Source: Janthinobacterium aquaticum (lineage in GTDB: Bacteria; Pseudomonadota; Gammaproteobacteria; Burkholderiales; Burkholderiaceae_D). Taken from it: a stretch of 64,000 nucleotides of DNA. The translations under genes and the position numbers were made by a program. The notes under the pieces were generated by a model, which made no database searches, was not told the DNA's origin, and saw only the letters and a program-made list of their open reading frames with translations. The DNA lies in assembly GCF_009208565.1 (NCBI RefSeq), contig NZ_WFLK01000013.1, positions 150,415-214,414 on the forward strand, read 5' to 3'. Shown in pieces: positions 28,201 through 39,135 of the stretch. Positions within the stretch are counted from its first letter, which is position 1. Every line of letters begins with the position of its first letter.

Positions 28201-29057
28201 GCTCCTTGCGCTTGCAGTAGCATTAGTAAGCGCAAAGCCTCTGTATCGGTCACATCTAAATAGTCGCTTGTCAGGACGCGTACCCGCGCCGGGGCGCGTT
28301 GTAATTCACCGTCGCCTTTCAGTGCACTGTGCAAGTCTGGCAGCAGCAGCCTCAGCCCAGTCGTCTTAACAAAAGCGACAGCTAAATCAATCTCTGACGC
28401 TTGATTGATTGAACTACTCAGGTGCGGCAAAAACGGATCGCTGCCGCCGGTAATCAGATGATTTTGCGGCGTGGCTACGCGGTGCACCATAGCATTAAGC
28501 CATTGCTCTGTGCGGCCTGGCCGTTGATCGATCGATTGCCAGCACTCGATCCTGTCAATATCTGGCAAGTGGGCAAACCACTGGCGCAACTGTGGTTCTT
28601 CAACGTCCGTGAAGTGGCGCCCATCTTGAACGCGTTCAGTCGTTCCCAGTTTAAAACTAAGATAAAACGCACCGCCCGGCTTCAGTGCATTCCATAAGCA
28701 TGCCAGCGTGGCTGGCAATTCTGCTACTGGAACATGCAACAAGCTAGCGCAGGCCCAAATGCCGTCGTAGCATGACTGCTCTTTCACTTCGGTAAAAGTA
28801 CGCAGCTGAACTTCAAGGCCGGTATGCTCTTTTGCTAATTGTACTAGCTCATGCGATGCGTCAAAAGCAGTAACCCGATAGCCCTTGTCGAGAAAAACTT
28901 TGGCATCGCGTCCTGAACCACAACCTGCATCTAATATGCTCCCGCTAGTACCCACCGCTGACAGAAATCGATGATGCAAGACAGACATATCAACATTGGC
29001 AGTATTGTTAAAGAAATGACTAGCGTTTTGGTTGTAGTAGTTCAGAGTTGATGTCAT
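25206..29057 (-). CDS. Fusion: SAM methyltransferase, HKD nuclease, SF2 helicase, S24-like and DUF3427-type C-terminus
   Basis: This 1283-residue protein joins five parts. (1) Residues 1-200: class I methyltransferase with motif I LDAGCGSGRD near 42-51; no DPPY/NPPY motif, so not a standard DNA N6/N4 enzyme. (2) 200-380: PLD/HKD nuclease, FHLKAYLF (His299, Lys301) and GSSNISRQALTNGLEWN. (3) 415-735: DEAD/DEAH helicase with ATGLGKT 426-432, DEFHH 515, LTATPDR and QLGRGLRKS. (4) 1015-1145: S24/LexA-like fold, ASGNSM with Ser1058 and QDGDYLLLE; the usual Lys is not evident. (5) 1180-end: DUF3427-type ending (FHWQSQNS, LFVRE). GC is low: 26 of 60 bases in the line at 27481 against 35 of 60 at 29521 in gyrB. 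It starts right behind the gyrB terminator. Start ATG 29057; no clear ribosome site. Confidence 0.85.
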   Translation of the reverse strand: MTSTLNYYNQNASHFFNNTANVDMSVLHHRFLSAVGTSGSILDAGCGSGRDAKVFLDKGYRVTAFDASHELVQLAKEHTGLEVQLRTFTEVKEQSCYDGIWACASLLHVPVAELPATLACLWNALKPGGAFYLSFKLGTTERVQDGRHFTDVEEPQLRQWFAHLPDIDRIECWQSIDQRPGRTEQWLNAMVHRVATPQNHLITGGSDPFLPHLSSSINQASEIDLAVAFVKTTGLRLLLPDLHSALKGDGELQRAPARVRVLTSDYLDVTDTEALRLLMLLQAQGAEVKVYQSAGSSFHLKAYLFAQLTDQSVLSGTAFIGSSNISRQALTNGLEWNYRINYPGDNGYLEARAKFEELFVHPRCVVLTDEWIEQYDARRVPLPMAVAPGSLEQDAPPTPSSVQIEALFALRATRDEGFRRGLVVLATGLGKTWLAAFDAKQLGARRVLFVAHREEILNQAAETFLRIRPSARVGFYAGQSKDIEAEILCASIQTLGQEKHLEQYAPDHFDYIVVDEFHHAAAPTYRRLLAYFSPKFLLGLTATPDRSDQSDILSLCDENLVFTRGLFDGITAKLLVPFHYYGIFDSSVDYAELPWRSGRFDLNQLSTKLATLARARHALTEWQRYKQQRTLAFCVSVAHAEFMAAQFSKANIACAAVYAGSSMSRADALERLRDRRLSVIFSVDLFNEGVDLPAIDTVMMLRPTESKILFLQQLGRGLRKSEGKEHLVILDFIGNHKSFLHKPEALFEIDPSYKKLADFARKAEANQLELPEGCFVNYDLQLIEFLKSLDSEGTKNEYTALRDSFGRRPTLAEFYRGGASMPAMRKEYGDWYALVHSMDDLDSDEQVIAARHRSFLRELETTSMTKSFKMVLLLAFQELDGWRTPPTVAELAERSWQVLQRRPALLADLPDTIRTANGQSEAWVRYWSNNPINAWIGGNSTSKNSDFRINSGRFEAVFKPADDHLEKFKLMAQEIIDYRLAAYEVRRDQTDSSSNVIPFVRSEKANNLTSLPYFPNLKIACGHFKTGTVDVEEYRYLPTSYGNIDPHRHFIARASGNSMNGGKHPIQDGDYLLLEHITATNAGSITGSVMAIERQDESGDGFQYLLRHIVKTPDGGYVLRATNLDFQDMAATEDMHTLARFKAIINPLDLAVGQPFMREEIAPLFGETYSIGNWNVGHVTLANKRAIVLLVTLNKQGKAADHRYLDHWIDDSTFHWQSQNSTSPTNKKGRDIIEHEQKGLTIHLFVREAKLQNGKGAPFIYHGPLRYVSHTGSSPMSVTFSLE

Positions 29058-29076
29058 CGCGCGTATTAATATGCTC

Positions 29077-29103
29077 AAAAAAAAGGCGACACACAGTGTC
29101 GCC
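29077..29103 (-). terminator. Rho-independent terminator of gyrB
   Basis: An 8-bp stem (ggcgacac / gtgtcgcc, three-base loop) is followed on the minus strand by eight T. It sits 20 bases after the gyrB stop and 19 bases before the start codon of the fusion gene, leaving little room for that gene's own promoter. Confidence 0.92.
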
Positions 29104-29123
29104 CAATCTATCCAAAATATTGC

Positions 29124-31706
<2,583 letters not shown>

Positions 31707-31713
31707 CTAAGTG

Positions 31714-31745
31714 TGTCGGATTACGCTGCGCTAATCCGACCTACG
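31714..31745. repeat. REP-like palindrome, copy 5
   Basis: tgtcggattacgctgcgctaatccgacctacg, in the gap between gyrB and dnaN. A degraded half (gacctacccgacg) follows directly. Confidence 0.85.
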
Positions 31746-31786
31746 CGACCTGCCCGACCTACCCGACGTAACTCATTGCCGGGTCT

Positions 31787-32893
31787 TTAGATGCGCATCG
31801 GCATGACAACGTACTTGAAGTCGGCGTTGTCCGGGATGGAGATCAGCGCCGACGAGTTCGAGTCGCCGAGTGCGATGTTGACTTGTTCGCACTTCAGGTT
31901 GTTGAGCACGTCGAGCAGGTAGGTGACGTTGAAGCCGATATCGACCGAATCGCCGCCGTAGTCGATTTCCAGTTCTTCCACGGCCTCTTCCTGGTCGGCA
32001 TTGGTCGAGCTGATCTTCATGCTGCCTGGCGTGATAATGCAGCGCACGCCCTTGAACTTGTCGCTGGTCATGATGGCAGCGCGTTGCAGCGAGCGCAGCA
32101 GTTCATCACGGCCGATGGTGAAGTCGTTCTTGTAGCCTTTTGGAATCACGCGCGTGTAGTCGGGGAACTTGCCTTCGACCAGCTTCGAGATCAGCTCGAT
32201 GTCGGCAAAGGTCAGCTTGACCTGGTTGGCGGCGATGTCGAGCTGTACCGGCTCGTCGTTTTCTTCCAGCAGGCGCTGCAGTTCGATAATCGTCTTGCGC
32301 GGAATGATCACTTCCTGGCGGGCAAAGGTCTGCTCGGTAGCAACCTGGCAGAAAGCCAGGCGGTGTCCGTCGGTGGCCACGGCAATCACATTGTTGCCAT
32401 CCAATACCAGCAGCAGGCCGTTCAGGTAGTAGCGGATGTCTTGCTGCGCCATCGAGAAATGCACCATGTTGAACAGGTGTTTCAGCGTTTTCTGGGGCAG
32501 GGTGACGGTGGCGTTGTAGCTGTCGGCCTGTTGCACGGTCGGAAACTCTTCGGCAGCCAGCGTCTGCAGCGCGAAGCGCGACTTGCCGGTTTGCACCGTG
32601 AGGCGCTTGTTGAGCAGCGTCATGGTCACGTCGCCCGATTCAGGCAGCGCGCGCAGAATGTCGAGCAGCTTGCGCGCGGCCACGGTCGTGCCGGTCACAT
32701 CGGCGCCCGAACCGATCTGGGCGTGCGTGGTGATCTGCACTTCGGTGTCGGTCGACAGGAAAGAAACGTGTTCACCGTCTTTGCGGATGAGGATATTGGC
32801 CAGAATCGGCATAGTGTGCCGACGCTCGACAATACCGCTCACGATCTGCAGTGGCCGGAGAAGCGTATCTCGGGTGGTTTTGACCAATTGCAT
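31787..32893 (-). CDS. dnaN: DNA polymerase III sliding clamp (beta subunit)
   Basis: The clamp encircles DNA and tethers DNA polymerase III and other factors. The 368-residue protein has the three repeated clamp domains of the family, starting MQLVKTTRDTLLRPLQIVSGIVE, with RHTMPILANILI, ATDGHRLAFCQV and the C-terminal YVVMPMRI that closes the family. The start has gaggataa just upstream. It lies 142 bases downstream of dnaA and before gyrB, the standard origin order. Confidence 0.98.
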   Translation of the reverse strand: MQLVKTTRDTLLRPLQIVSGIVERRHTMPILANILIRKDGEHVSFLSTDTEVQITTHAQIGSGADVTGTTVAARKLLDILRALPESGDVTMTLLNKRLTVQTGKSRFALQTLAAEEFPTVQQADSYNATVTLPQKTLKHLFNMVHFSMAQQDIRYYLNGLLLVLDGNNVIAVATDGHRLAFCQVATEQTFARQEVIIPRKTIIELQRLLEENDEPVQLDIAANQVKLTFADIELISKLVEGKFPDYTRVIPKGYKNDFTIGRDELLRSLQRAAIMTSDKFKGVRCIITPGSMKISSTNADQEEAVEELEIDYGGDSVDIGFNVTYLLDVLNNLKCEQVNIALGDSNSSALISIPDNADFKYVVMPMRI

Positions 32894-33035
32894 AGTTATC
32901 CTCAGGTTGGGTATGAAGTTGAAGGTAATAATTTAACAATCATTGCAAGGTTGGCTTCCGGCAGGCCAGCTGCGGCGCGCCCCCAGATAATAAGGGTAAA
33001 GCACGATTTGAGCCAGCCTTGCCAAGATGCCGTGT

Positions 33036-34430
33036 TTAACCTTTCAAGGTTTGTTCCAGCACATGCAACTCGTGGTTGCATTCCGGGTTTTTGGTGCGGT
33101 CCAGCGCGATCTTGCGTACCGCATGCAGTACGGTGGTATGGTCGCGTCCGCCAAACAGTTCGCCGATTTCCGGCAGGCTCTTCTGTGTCAGTTCCTTTGC
33201 CAGGTACATGGCGATCTGGCGCGGCCGGGCAATATTGGCGGGGCGGCGCTTGGAATACATGTCGGCCACCTTGATATTGAAGAAATCAGCCACCGTTTTC
33301 TGGATGTTTTCTACCGAAATTTGCCGATTCTGTACCGACAGCAAGTCTTTCAGCGCTTCTTTCACGATATCGATCGTGATGTCCTTGCCGTGGAAACGCG
33401 AGTAGGCCAGGATCTTGCGCAGTGCGCCTTCGAGCTCGCGCACGTTCGAGCGCAGGTGCTTGGCGACAAAAAACGCCACGTCGTCCGAGAAAGATACGCC
33501 TTCCTGCTTGGCTTTCTTGAGCAGAATGGCCACGCGCATTTCCAGCTCGGGCGGCTCGATGGCCACCGTCAGGCCGGAATCGAAGCGCGAGATCAGGCGG
33601 TCGTCCATGCCGGTAATTTCCTTCGGATAGGTATCCGAAGTGATGATGATCTGCTTCTTGGCCGCGATCAGCGCTTCAAACGCATAGAAAAACTCTTCCT
33701 GCGTGCGGCTTTTGCCGCCGAAGAACTGAATATCATCGATCAGCAGCATGTCGAGCGAATGATAGTAGTGCTTGAAGTCGTCAAAACCCTTGCGCTGGTA
33801 AGCGGTCACTACGTCGCGCACATATTGCTCGGCGTGGATGTAGCGGATCTTGGCGCCGGGATTGTCGGCCATCACCTGGTTGCCGATCGCATGAATCAAG
33901 TGGGTCTTGCCCAGGCCCACGCCGCCGTAGAAAAACAGCGGGTTGTACGACACGCCCGGGTTGTTGGCCACTTGGATCGCCGCGGCGCGCGCCAGCTGGT
34001 TGGCTTTACCGGTCACGAAGCTGTCGAACGTCAGGTCGGTATTGATGCGGCTCTGTTCGCGCCGTGGCGCGGCACCGATGCCCAGTTCGGGCACGCTCGG
34101 CGGCGGCTCGGCCGGGCGCGCGCTGGGCGCGCCACCGTTCGGGTCGCTGGCCGGGGTGCTGACGGCAACCGGTTTTTTGGGCGCGGACAGACGCGGGTCG
34201 AGAATGAACTGAACCTCGGTGGGCGCTTCGAAATACTGAATTGCAAGAGCGGTAATGCGGCTGGCGAACTGGGTTTTGACCCAATCGAGCTTGAATCGAT
34301 TGGGCGCAGCAATGCGCAGCTTGCCCTCTTCGTAGTCGACAGGGAAAAGCGGTTTGATCCACGCACTGAATTGTTGCGGTGTCAGCTCCAGTTCCAATTG
34401 CGCGGAACAGGCCTGCCAGAAATTGTCCAT
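33036..34430 (-). CDS. dnaA: Chromosomal replication initiator DnaA
   Basis: DnaA-ATP binds DnaA boxes in oriC and opens the duplex. The 464-residue protein has domain I ([28 protein letters not shown]), a Pro/Ala-rich linker near 85-120, the AAA+ domain with Walker [11 protein letters not shown] and Walker [11 protein letters not shown], and the DNA-binding domain IV with [18 protein letters not shown]. Its length and domains are normal. It starts 125 bases from the nearest DnaA box of the origin and runs away from it with dnaN and gyrB behind. Confidence 0.98.
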   Translation of the reverse strand: MDNFWQACSAQLELELTPQQFSAWIKPLFPVDYEEGKLRIAAPNRFKLDWVKTQFASRITALAIQYFEAPTEVQFILDPRLSAPKKPVAVSTPASDPNGGAPSARPAEPPPSVPELGIGAAPRREQSRINTDLTFDSFVTGKANQLARAAAIQVANNPGVSYNPLFFYGGVGLGKTHLIHAIGNQVMADNPGAKIRYIHAEQYVRDVVTAYQRKGFDDFKHYYHSLDMLLIDDIQFFGGKSRTQEEFFYAFEALIAAKKQIIITSDTYPKEITGMDDRLISRFDSGLTVAIEPPELEMRVAILLKKAKQEGVSFSDDVAFFVAKHLRSNVRELEGALRKILAYSRFHGKDITIDIVKEALKDLLSVQNRQISVENIQKTVADFFNIKVADMYSKRRPANIARPRQIAMYLAKELTQKSLPEIGELFGGRDHTTVLHAVRKIALDRTKNPECNHELHVLEQTLKG

Positions 34431-34554
34431 GTATGTCTATGTGAAAAGGTGTGGGAGGGCGTATCACTCTGCCCTGCGTTCACCGTGTTGCAAGGCCGGC
34501 GTCGCGCGAGGGCTCGCCACACGTAACACGCTATTCTACTCCCGACCGCCAAAG

Positions 34555-34563
34555 TTATCCACA
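34555..34563 (+). promoter_or_regulatory. DnaA box (perfect consensus)
   Basis: TTATCCACA, exact match to the consensus DnaA binding site, inside the dnaA-rpmH gap. Confidence 0.9.
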
Positions 34564-34603
34564 GGCGCTTGCTTTATTTTTGCGTCGGGGCGCTACGCGC
34601 GCC

Positions 34604-34612
34604 TGTGCATAA
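34604..34612 (-). promoter_or_regulatory. DnaA box (one change allowed by consensus)
   Basis: TGTGCATAA, which reads TTATGCACA on the minus strand, a strong-affinity variant of the DnaA box, 40 bases from the first box and in opposite orientation. Confidence 0.8.
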
Positions 34613-34715
34613 GATTGGAGTTATCCTTATGCCTTCCGCGCGCCAGGGCCATTCCAGCCATATGGGGCCGTGTGCGCAAAATGCCAGTCAAGATGCTGGC
34701 CGACCACGGCAATCC

Positions 34716-34745
34716 TTGACAGCAGGGGGGTATATGCTGAATAAT
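34716..34745 (+). promoter_or_regulatory. Probable sigma-70 promoter of the rpmH operon
   Basis: TTGACA at 34716-34721 is a perfect -35 box; AATAAT at 34740-34745 is a -10 box with one mismatch and an 18-base spacer. It lies about 185 bases before rpmH. A G-run (gggggg) sits in the spacer. Confidence 0.55.
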
Positions 34746-34929
34746 TCAGGGTTCCCCGCCCGTATTCCGTGTTTATTCATTTGGACGACAATATGGACTA
34801 AGCGTGGATTAAGCGGGCGATGAGATTGGCCCTTGTGCCTTGGCATAAGTGCGCGATTGTCATTGGCACCAAAAACTGACGGGACGTCAGACCCGATTTT
34901 GCATCTTTTTTGTTTTTAGCGAGACCAAC

Positions 34930-35064
34930 ATGAAACGTACTTACCAACCTTCCGTCGTTCGCCGCAAGCGTACGCACGGCTTCCGCGCTCGTATGGCTAC
35001 CCGTGGTGGCCGTGATGTGCTCAACGCACGTCGCGCAAAAGGCCGTAAACGTCTGGCCGTCTAG
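34930..35064 (+). CDS. rpmH: 50S ribosomal protein L34
   Basis: This 44-residue basic protein is part of the large ribosomal subunit. The sequence [20 protein letters not shown] and the ending [10 protein letters not shown] are those of L34 with normal length. The start is ATG 34930, with gcgagacc upstream. It opens the operon rpmH-rnpA-yidD-yidC, the standard plus-strand side of the origin. Confidence 0.98.
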   Translation: MKRTYQPSVVRRKRTHGFRARMATRGGRDVLNARRAKGRKRLAV

Positions 35065-35066
35065 GC

Positions 35067-35525
35067 TTGTCGTTGACCGCTGTTCGCGTGGCTAGCTGTA
35101 CTCCAGTCGGCACTGATCGCGAAGGTTCACACGACTTCGCGCGCGTACGGCGTATCGTTAAAACGGATGAATTTTCATCCGTTTTTCGTTTGCGTCCTAC
35201 GCAAAAAACAGCGCATTTCGTGCTGTATACCCGACACAATCAATTGCCGCATGCGCGGCTGGGCGTCGTGGTGGCCAAGCGTTTCGCGCCACGTGCGGCG
35301 ACCCGCAATACCATCAAGCGCGTCGCGCGCGAGCTGTTTCGCACCAGCGCGCTGCCGCCCATCGATTGTGTGGTGCGCCTGTCGCGCGCCGTCAACAGCA
35401 AGGATGGTCCGGCGACCACGATGCGGCTGAAAGCCGAATTGCGTGTCGAACTGAGTCGTTTATTTGCGGCCCAGGTTGCCGCCCAGGCGCGCTCCGTTGC
35501 GCCGCCGCCACCATCCTCGCCATGA
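35067..35525 (+). CDS. rnpA: Ribonuclease P protein component
   Basis: RnpA binds the RNase P RNA and helps cleave the 5' leader of precursor tRNAs. Family marks are [14 protein letters not shown], the [13 protein letters not shown] strand and the RNR-type motif [13 protein letters not shown]. The start is uncertain: the frame is open from a TTG at 35067, two bases after the rpmH stop, and a GTG at 35088 is an alternative; no ATG precedes the conserved region. The last bases overlap the yidD start (ATGA). The C-terminal tail is Ala/Pro-rich. Confidence 0.92.
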   Translation: MSLTAVRVASCTPVGTDREGSHDFARVRRIVKTDEFSSVFRLRPTQKTAHFVLYTRHNQLPHARLGVVVAKRFAPRAATRNTIKRVARELFRTSALPPIDCVVRLSRAVNSKDGPATTMRLKAELRVELSRLFAAQVAAQARSVAPPPPSSP

Positions 35526-35782
35526 AAACCCTGCTGCTGTTCCTGCTGCGTGCCTATCAGTTACTGATCAGCCCGATGCTGGGACAGAATTGCCGTTTCT
35601 ATCCAAGTTGTTCGCATTACGCGATGGAAGCGTTGCGCGTGCACGGCGCCGCCCGTGGCAGCTTGCTCGCTGCCAAACGGCTGTGCCGTTGCCACCCCTG
35701 GAATGACGGGGGCTTTGACCCGGTGCCGCCGGCCGATGGCAAACAATCTTCAACGACCGCTTGCGGTTGCAACCACTCCTGA
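35522..35782 (+). CDS. yidD: Membrane protein insertion efficiency factor YidD
   Basis: This small membrane-associated protein of 86 residues assists insertion of proteins by YidC. The conserved block [20 protein letters not shown] followed by CSHYAMEAL, and the later [13 protein letters not shown], are typical and include the family's Cys residues. It overlaps rnpA by four bases and is 11 bases ahead of yidC, as in most proteobacteria. The C-terminus has a short Cys-containing extension. Confidence 0.96.
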   Translation: MKTLLLFLLRAYQLLISPMLGQNCRFYPSCSHYAMEALRVHGAARGSLLAAKRLCRCHPWNDGGFDPVPPADGKQSSTTACGCNHS

Positions 35783-35793
35783 TCAATACCCTA

Positions 35794-37518
35794 ATGGATA
35801 TCAATAAACGTACCATCCTGTGGATCGTGTTCTCCGTCTCGCTGGTCATCCTGTGGAACGAATGGATGATTTCGACGGGCCGCCCGTCGATGTTCTCGTC
35901 GAACACCACCCAGACCGTCAAGGCGCCAGCCGCTGCTGCTCCTGCTGCCCTGGCAGCTTCCGGTGCGGCAGCTTTGCCTGGCGCGAGCGCTGATCCTGCC
36001 GCTTTCAAGAGCGAGCGCATCACCATTACCACCGATGTCATCAAGGTCGATATCGACACGCTCGGTGGCCAGGTCAAGCGTCTGGAATTGCTGAAATTCA
36101 AAGGCGCGGGCAATCCGGGCTGGTTCGGTGGTTGCTTCGGCCTGTTCAAGTGGTGCCAGCCTGATGAAGGCAAGCAAAATGAAGTGCTGTTCGACGAAGG
36201 CGCCAACCACGCCTATCTGGCGCAGACCGGCCTGGTCGGCGGTCCCTTCCCGACCCACAATACCGGCTTTACGGTCCAGCCTGGCGTACGCACGCTGGGC
36301 GACGGCAAGCAGATCCAGCTGGTAATGGAAGCGGTGCAGGGCGGCGTCAAGCTGACCAAGACGTTCACCTTCAAGCGCGGCGACTATGTGATCGATGTGC
36401 GCCACGACGTGGCCAACGTGGGTACCGAAAAAGTCACGCCGCAGCTGTACATGCAGCTGGTTCACGATGGCAACAAGCCGGTCGGCGACTCGTTCTTCAA
36501 CAGCAGCTATACCGGTCCGACGCTGTACACGCCGCAGGACAAGTACCAGAAGCTGACGTTTGAAAAAGTTGAAAAAGCAGCAGCAGAAGATGAGCGCAAA
36601 GGCAACGATGCGGCCAGTAAGGCACTGCATCCGCAACGCGCTGACGGCGGCTGGTTCGCCATCTCACAGCACTTCTTTGTGTCGGCCTTCGTGCCGCCAG
36701 CCAATATTGCACGCGATATCTTCACCAAGAAGCTGTCGCCCAATATGTATGCCATCGGCAACCTCATGACGCTGCCATCGCTGGCGCCTGGTGCTTCGGC
36801 CGCCATCGACAGCAAGCTGTACTCGGGTCCGCAGATCGCGCATCTGCTGGAAAATGTGTCGCCTGGCCTGGAACTGGTCAAGGATTATGGCTGGCTGACG
36901 ATTATTGCCAAGCCGATCTTCTGGGTGATGGAACAGATCCACAGCGTACTGGGTAACTGGGGCTGGACGATTATTGCCTTTACCATCCTGATCAAGCTGG
37001 CGTTCTTCCCGCTGTCGGCTGCCGGTTATCGCAGCATGGCCAAGATGAAACTGGTCACGCCAAAAATGACCGCCATCCGCGAGCGCTACAAAGGCGACCC
37101 GCAAAAGATGAACCAGGCCACCATGGAGCTGTACAAGACCGAGAAGATCAACCCGCTGGGCGGCTGCCTGCCGATCCTGATCCAGATGCCGGTCTTTATC
37201 GCGCTGTACTGGGTGCTGAACGCGTCGGTGGAAATCCGCGGCGCGCCATGGATCGGCTGGATTACCGACCTGGCCCAGCATGACCCATGGTGCATCCTGC
37301 CGGTGCTGTACGCGATCTCGATGTTCATCACCACCAAGCTGAACCCGGCGCCAGCCGATCCGATGCAAGCGAAGATGATGCTGTTTATGCCGCTGGCATT
37401 CTCGGTGATGTTCTTCTTCTTCCCGTCGGGCCTGGTACTGTACTGGGTCGTCAACAACGTGCTGTCGATCGGACAGCAGTGGGTGATTACCAAGAAATAC
37501 GCACCGTCCACGGTGTAA
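35794..37518 (+). CDS. yidC: Membrane protein insertase YidC
   Basis: YidC inserts and folds inner-membrane proteins, alone or with SecYEG. The 574-residue protein starts MDINKRTILWIVFSVSLVIL (TM1), has the large periplasmic beta-domain (about 60-355) and the conserved core of five TMs with GGCLPILIQMPVFIALYWVL and WILPVLYAISMF-like helices, ending WVVNNVLSIGQQW. Start ATG 35794 matches the family; the frame is open to 35761 but begins earlier inside yidD. A strong terminator follows. Confidence 0.98.
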   Translation: MDINKRTILWIVFSVSLVILWNEWMISTGRPSMFSSNTTQTVKAPAAAAPAALAASGAAALPGASADPAAFKSERITITTDVIKVDIDTLGGQVKRLELLKFKGAGNPGWFGGCFGLFKWCQPDEGKQNEVLFDEGANHAYLAQTGLVGGPFPTHNTGFTVQPGVRTLGDGKQIQLVMEAVQGGVKLTKTFTFKRGDYVIDVRHDVANVGTEKVTPQLYMQLVHDGNKPVGDSFFNSSYTGPTLYTPQDKYQKLTFEKVEKAAAEDERKGNDAASKALHPQRADGGWFAISQHFFVSAFVPPANIARDIFTKKLSPNMYAIGNLMTLPSLAPGASAAIDSKLYSGPQIAHLLENVSPGLELVKDYGWLTIIAKPIFWVMEQIHSVLGNWGWTIIAFTILIKLAFFPLSAAGYRSMAKMKLVTPKMTAIRERYKGDPQKMNQATMELYKTEKINPLGGCLPILIQMPVFIALYWVLNASVEIRGAPWIGWITDLAQHDPWCILPVLYAISMFITTKLNPAPADPMQAKMMLFMPLAFSVMFFFFPSGLVLYWVVNNVLSIGQQWVITKKYAPSTV

Positions 37519-37524
37519 AACCAA

Positions 37525-37553
37525 AAAGCCCGCCTAGTGCGGGCTTTTTTTTT
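37525..37553 (+). terminator. Rho-independent terminator of the rpmH-yidC operon
   Basis: A 9-bp stem (aaagcccgc / gcgggcttt) is followed by a run of nine T in total. It starts six bases after the yidC stop. Confidence 0.93.
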
Positions 37554-37559
37554 GCTCTC

Positions 37560-37594
37560 GTAGGTCGGATTAGGCCGCAGGCCGTAATCCGACA
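37560..37594. repeat. REP-like palindrome, copy 6
   Basis: gtaggtcggattag-gccgcaggc-cgtaatccgaca, directly after the yidC terminator. Confidence 0.87.
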
Positions 37595-37650
37595 ACACCG
37601 CGGACTGCGGCAACACTTGCGTCATCCAACAACGCCGTCGGCTTGCCGAT

Positions 37651-37704
37651 ATGTCGGCTTACGCGCTGCGCGCTAAGCCGACCTACGTCGCTAAGCCGAC
37701 CTAC
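37651..37704. repeat. REP-like palindrome, copy 7, plus an extra half
   Basis: atgtcggcttacgcgctgcgcgctaagccgacctac at 37651-37686, opposite to copy 6, then the extra half gctaagccgacctac at 37690-37704. The tandem half suggests slippage or serial insertion. Confidence 0.85.
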
Positions 37705-37745
37705 ATTGCTACACCGTCCCTCACGCACCTATTACAATACCCCCC

Positions 37746-39125
37746 ATGAAACTCGACTCTTCCCCCATCGCAGCCATCGCCACCGCACCCGGTCGCGGCG
37801 GCATCGGCGTCGTGCGCGCCTCCGGCAAGAATCTTGCCCCTTTGATGACGGCGCTGTTCGGCGCGCAGGCGCTCAAGCCGCGCCACGCCAGCTATGTGCC
37901 GTTTACGGCCGCCGACGGCAGCATTATCGACCAGGGCATCGCGATTTATTTCAAGGGACCGCACTCGTATACCGGCGAAGAAGTGCTGGAGCTGCAGGGC
38001 CATGGCGGCCCGGTGGTGCTGCAGATGCTGCTGGCGCGCGTGCTTGAAGCGGGCCGCGACAGCGGCTTGCGCCTGGCCGAGCCCGGCGAATTCACACGCC
38101 GCGCGTTTCTCAATGACAAGCTCGATCTGGCGCAGGCCGAAGCGGTAGCCGACCTGATCGACGCCTCGACCGAAGCGGCCGCCAAGTCGGCCTCGCAGTC
38201 GCTGTCGGGAGCGTTTTCGCAGACCATCCATGCGCTGGTGGAACAAGTCACGGGCCTGCGCATGCTGGTCGAGGCGACGCTGGATTTCCCGGAAGAAGAA
38301 ATCGACTTCCTGGAAAAATCCAATGCGCGCGGCCAGCTCAAGTCGGTGATCGAGGCGCTCAACAAGGTGTTTGCCCAGGCCGCGCAAGGCGCGCTGCTGC
38401 GCGAGGGGCTGAACGTGGTGCTGGCCGGCCAGCCGAATGTAGGCAAGTCGTCGTTGCTGAATGCACTGGCCGGCGCCGATGTGGCGATCGTTACGCCGAT
38501 TGCCGGCACCACGCGCGACAAGGTCAGCGAGACCATCCAGATCGAAGGCATCCCGCTCAATATCATCGATACGGCCGGCATCCGCAATGCCGACGAAAAT
38601 ATCGACGCGGTCGAGCGTATCGGCATCGAGCGCACCTGGGGCGAAATCGGCAAGGCCGATGTGATTTTGCATCTGCTCGACGCCGACCACGGCCCCACGC
38701 TGGCCGACGAAACCATCGTCGCGGCCTTCCCCGAAGGCGTGCCGGTGGTGCGCGTGTGGAACAAGATCGATTTGTCGGGCCATAAGCCCAGCGTCGATGC
38801 GCTGCCCGACGCGACCCATGTCTACCTGTCGGCGCACGAACATATCGGCATCGACCTGCTGCGCACCGAGCTGCTGCGTATCGCCGGCTGGCAACAGACG
38901 GGCGAGTCGCTGTACCTGGCGCGCGAACGCCACCTGATCGCCCTCAAATCAGCCGGCAAGCACCTCGATATTGCCGCCCAGCATGCAGCGCAGGACGACC
39001 AGTCGCTTGACCTGTTTGCCGAAGAACTGCGCCTGGCGCAGGTTCAGCTGTCGAGCATTACCGGTGAATTTTCTCCCGACGATCTGCTGGGAGTGATTTT
39101 CAGCCGCTTCTGTATCGGCAAATAA
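37746..39125 (+). CDS. mnmE: tRNA modification GTPase MnmE
   Basis: With MnmG, MnmE adds the (carboxymethyl)aminomethyl group to wobble uridine 34 of certain tRNAs. The 459-residue protein has the N-terminal tetrahydrofolate-binding domain ([20 protein letters not shown]), a helical domain interrupted by the G domain with G1 [13 protein letters not shown]2/G3 GTTRDKV and DTAGIR, G4 WNKIDL, and the C-terminal CIGK motif whose Cys is needed for activity. Its length is normal. It follows the rpmH operon, separated by a terminator and REP-like repeats, so it has its own promoter. Confidence 0.97.
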   Translation: MKLDSSPIAAIATAPGRGGIGVVRASGKNLAPLMTALFGAQALKPRHASYVPFTAADGSIIDQGIAIYFKGPHSYTGEEVLELQGHGGPVVLQMLLARVLEAGRDSGLRLAEPGEFTRRAFLNDKLDLAQAEAVADLIDASTEAAAKSASQSLSGAFSQTIHALVEQVTGLRMLVEATLDFPEEEIDFLEKSNARGQLKSVIEALNKVFAQAAQGALLREGLNVVLAGQPNVGKSSLLNALAGADVAIVTPIAGTTRDKVSETIQIEGIPLNIIDTAGIRNADENIDAVERIGIERTWGEIGKADVILHLLDADHGPTLADETIVAAFPEGVPVVRVWNKIDLSGHKPSVDALPDATHVYLSAHEHIGIDLLRTELLRIAGWQQTGESLYLARERHLIALKSAGKHLDIAAQHAAQDDQSLDLFAEELRLAQVQLSSITGEFSPDDLLGVIFSRFCIGK

Positions 39126-39135
39126 GGCAACAGCG

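Larger units (their letters stand above)
34431..34929. other. oriC: Chromosomal replication origin (oriC)
   Basis: This 499-base gap lies between dnaA and rpmH, the classical origin position in betaproteobacteria. It holds one perfect DnaA box TTATCCACA at 34555-34563, a second TTATGCACA on the minus strand at 34604-34612, a weaker TTATCCTTA at 34621-34629 and AT-rich stretches at 34570-34580 and 34735-34800. Transcription diverges from it on both sides. The promoter of rpmH lies in its right part. Confidence 0.88.
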
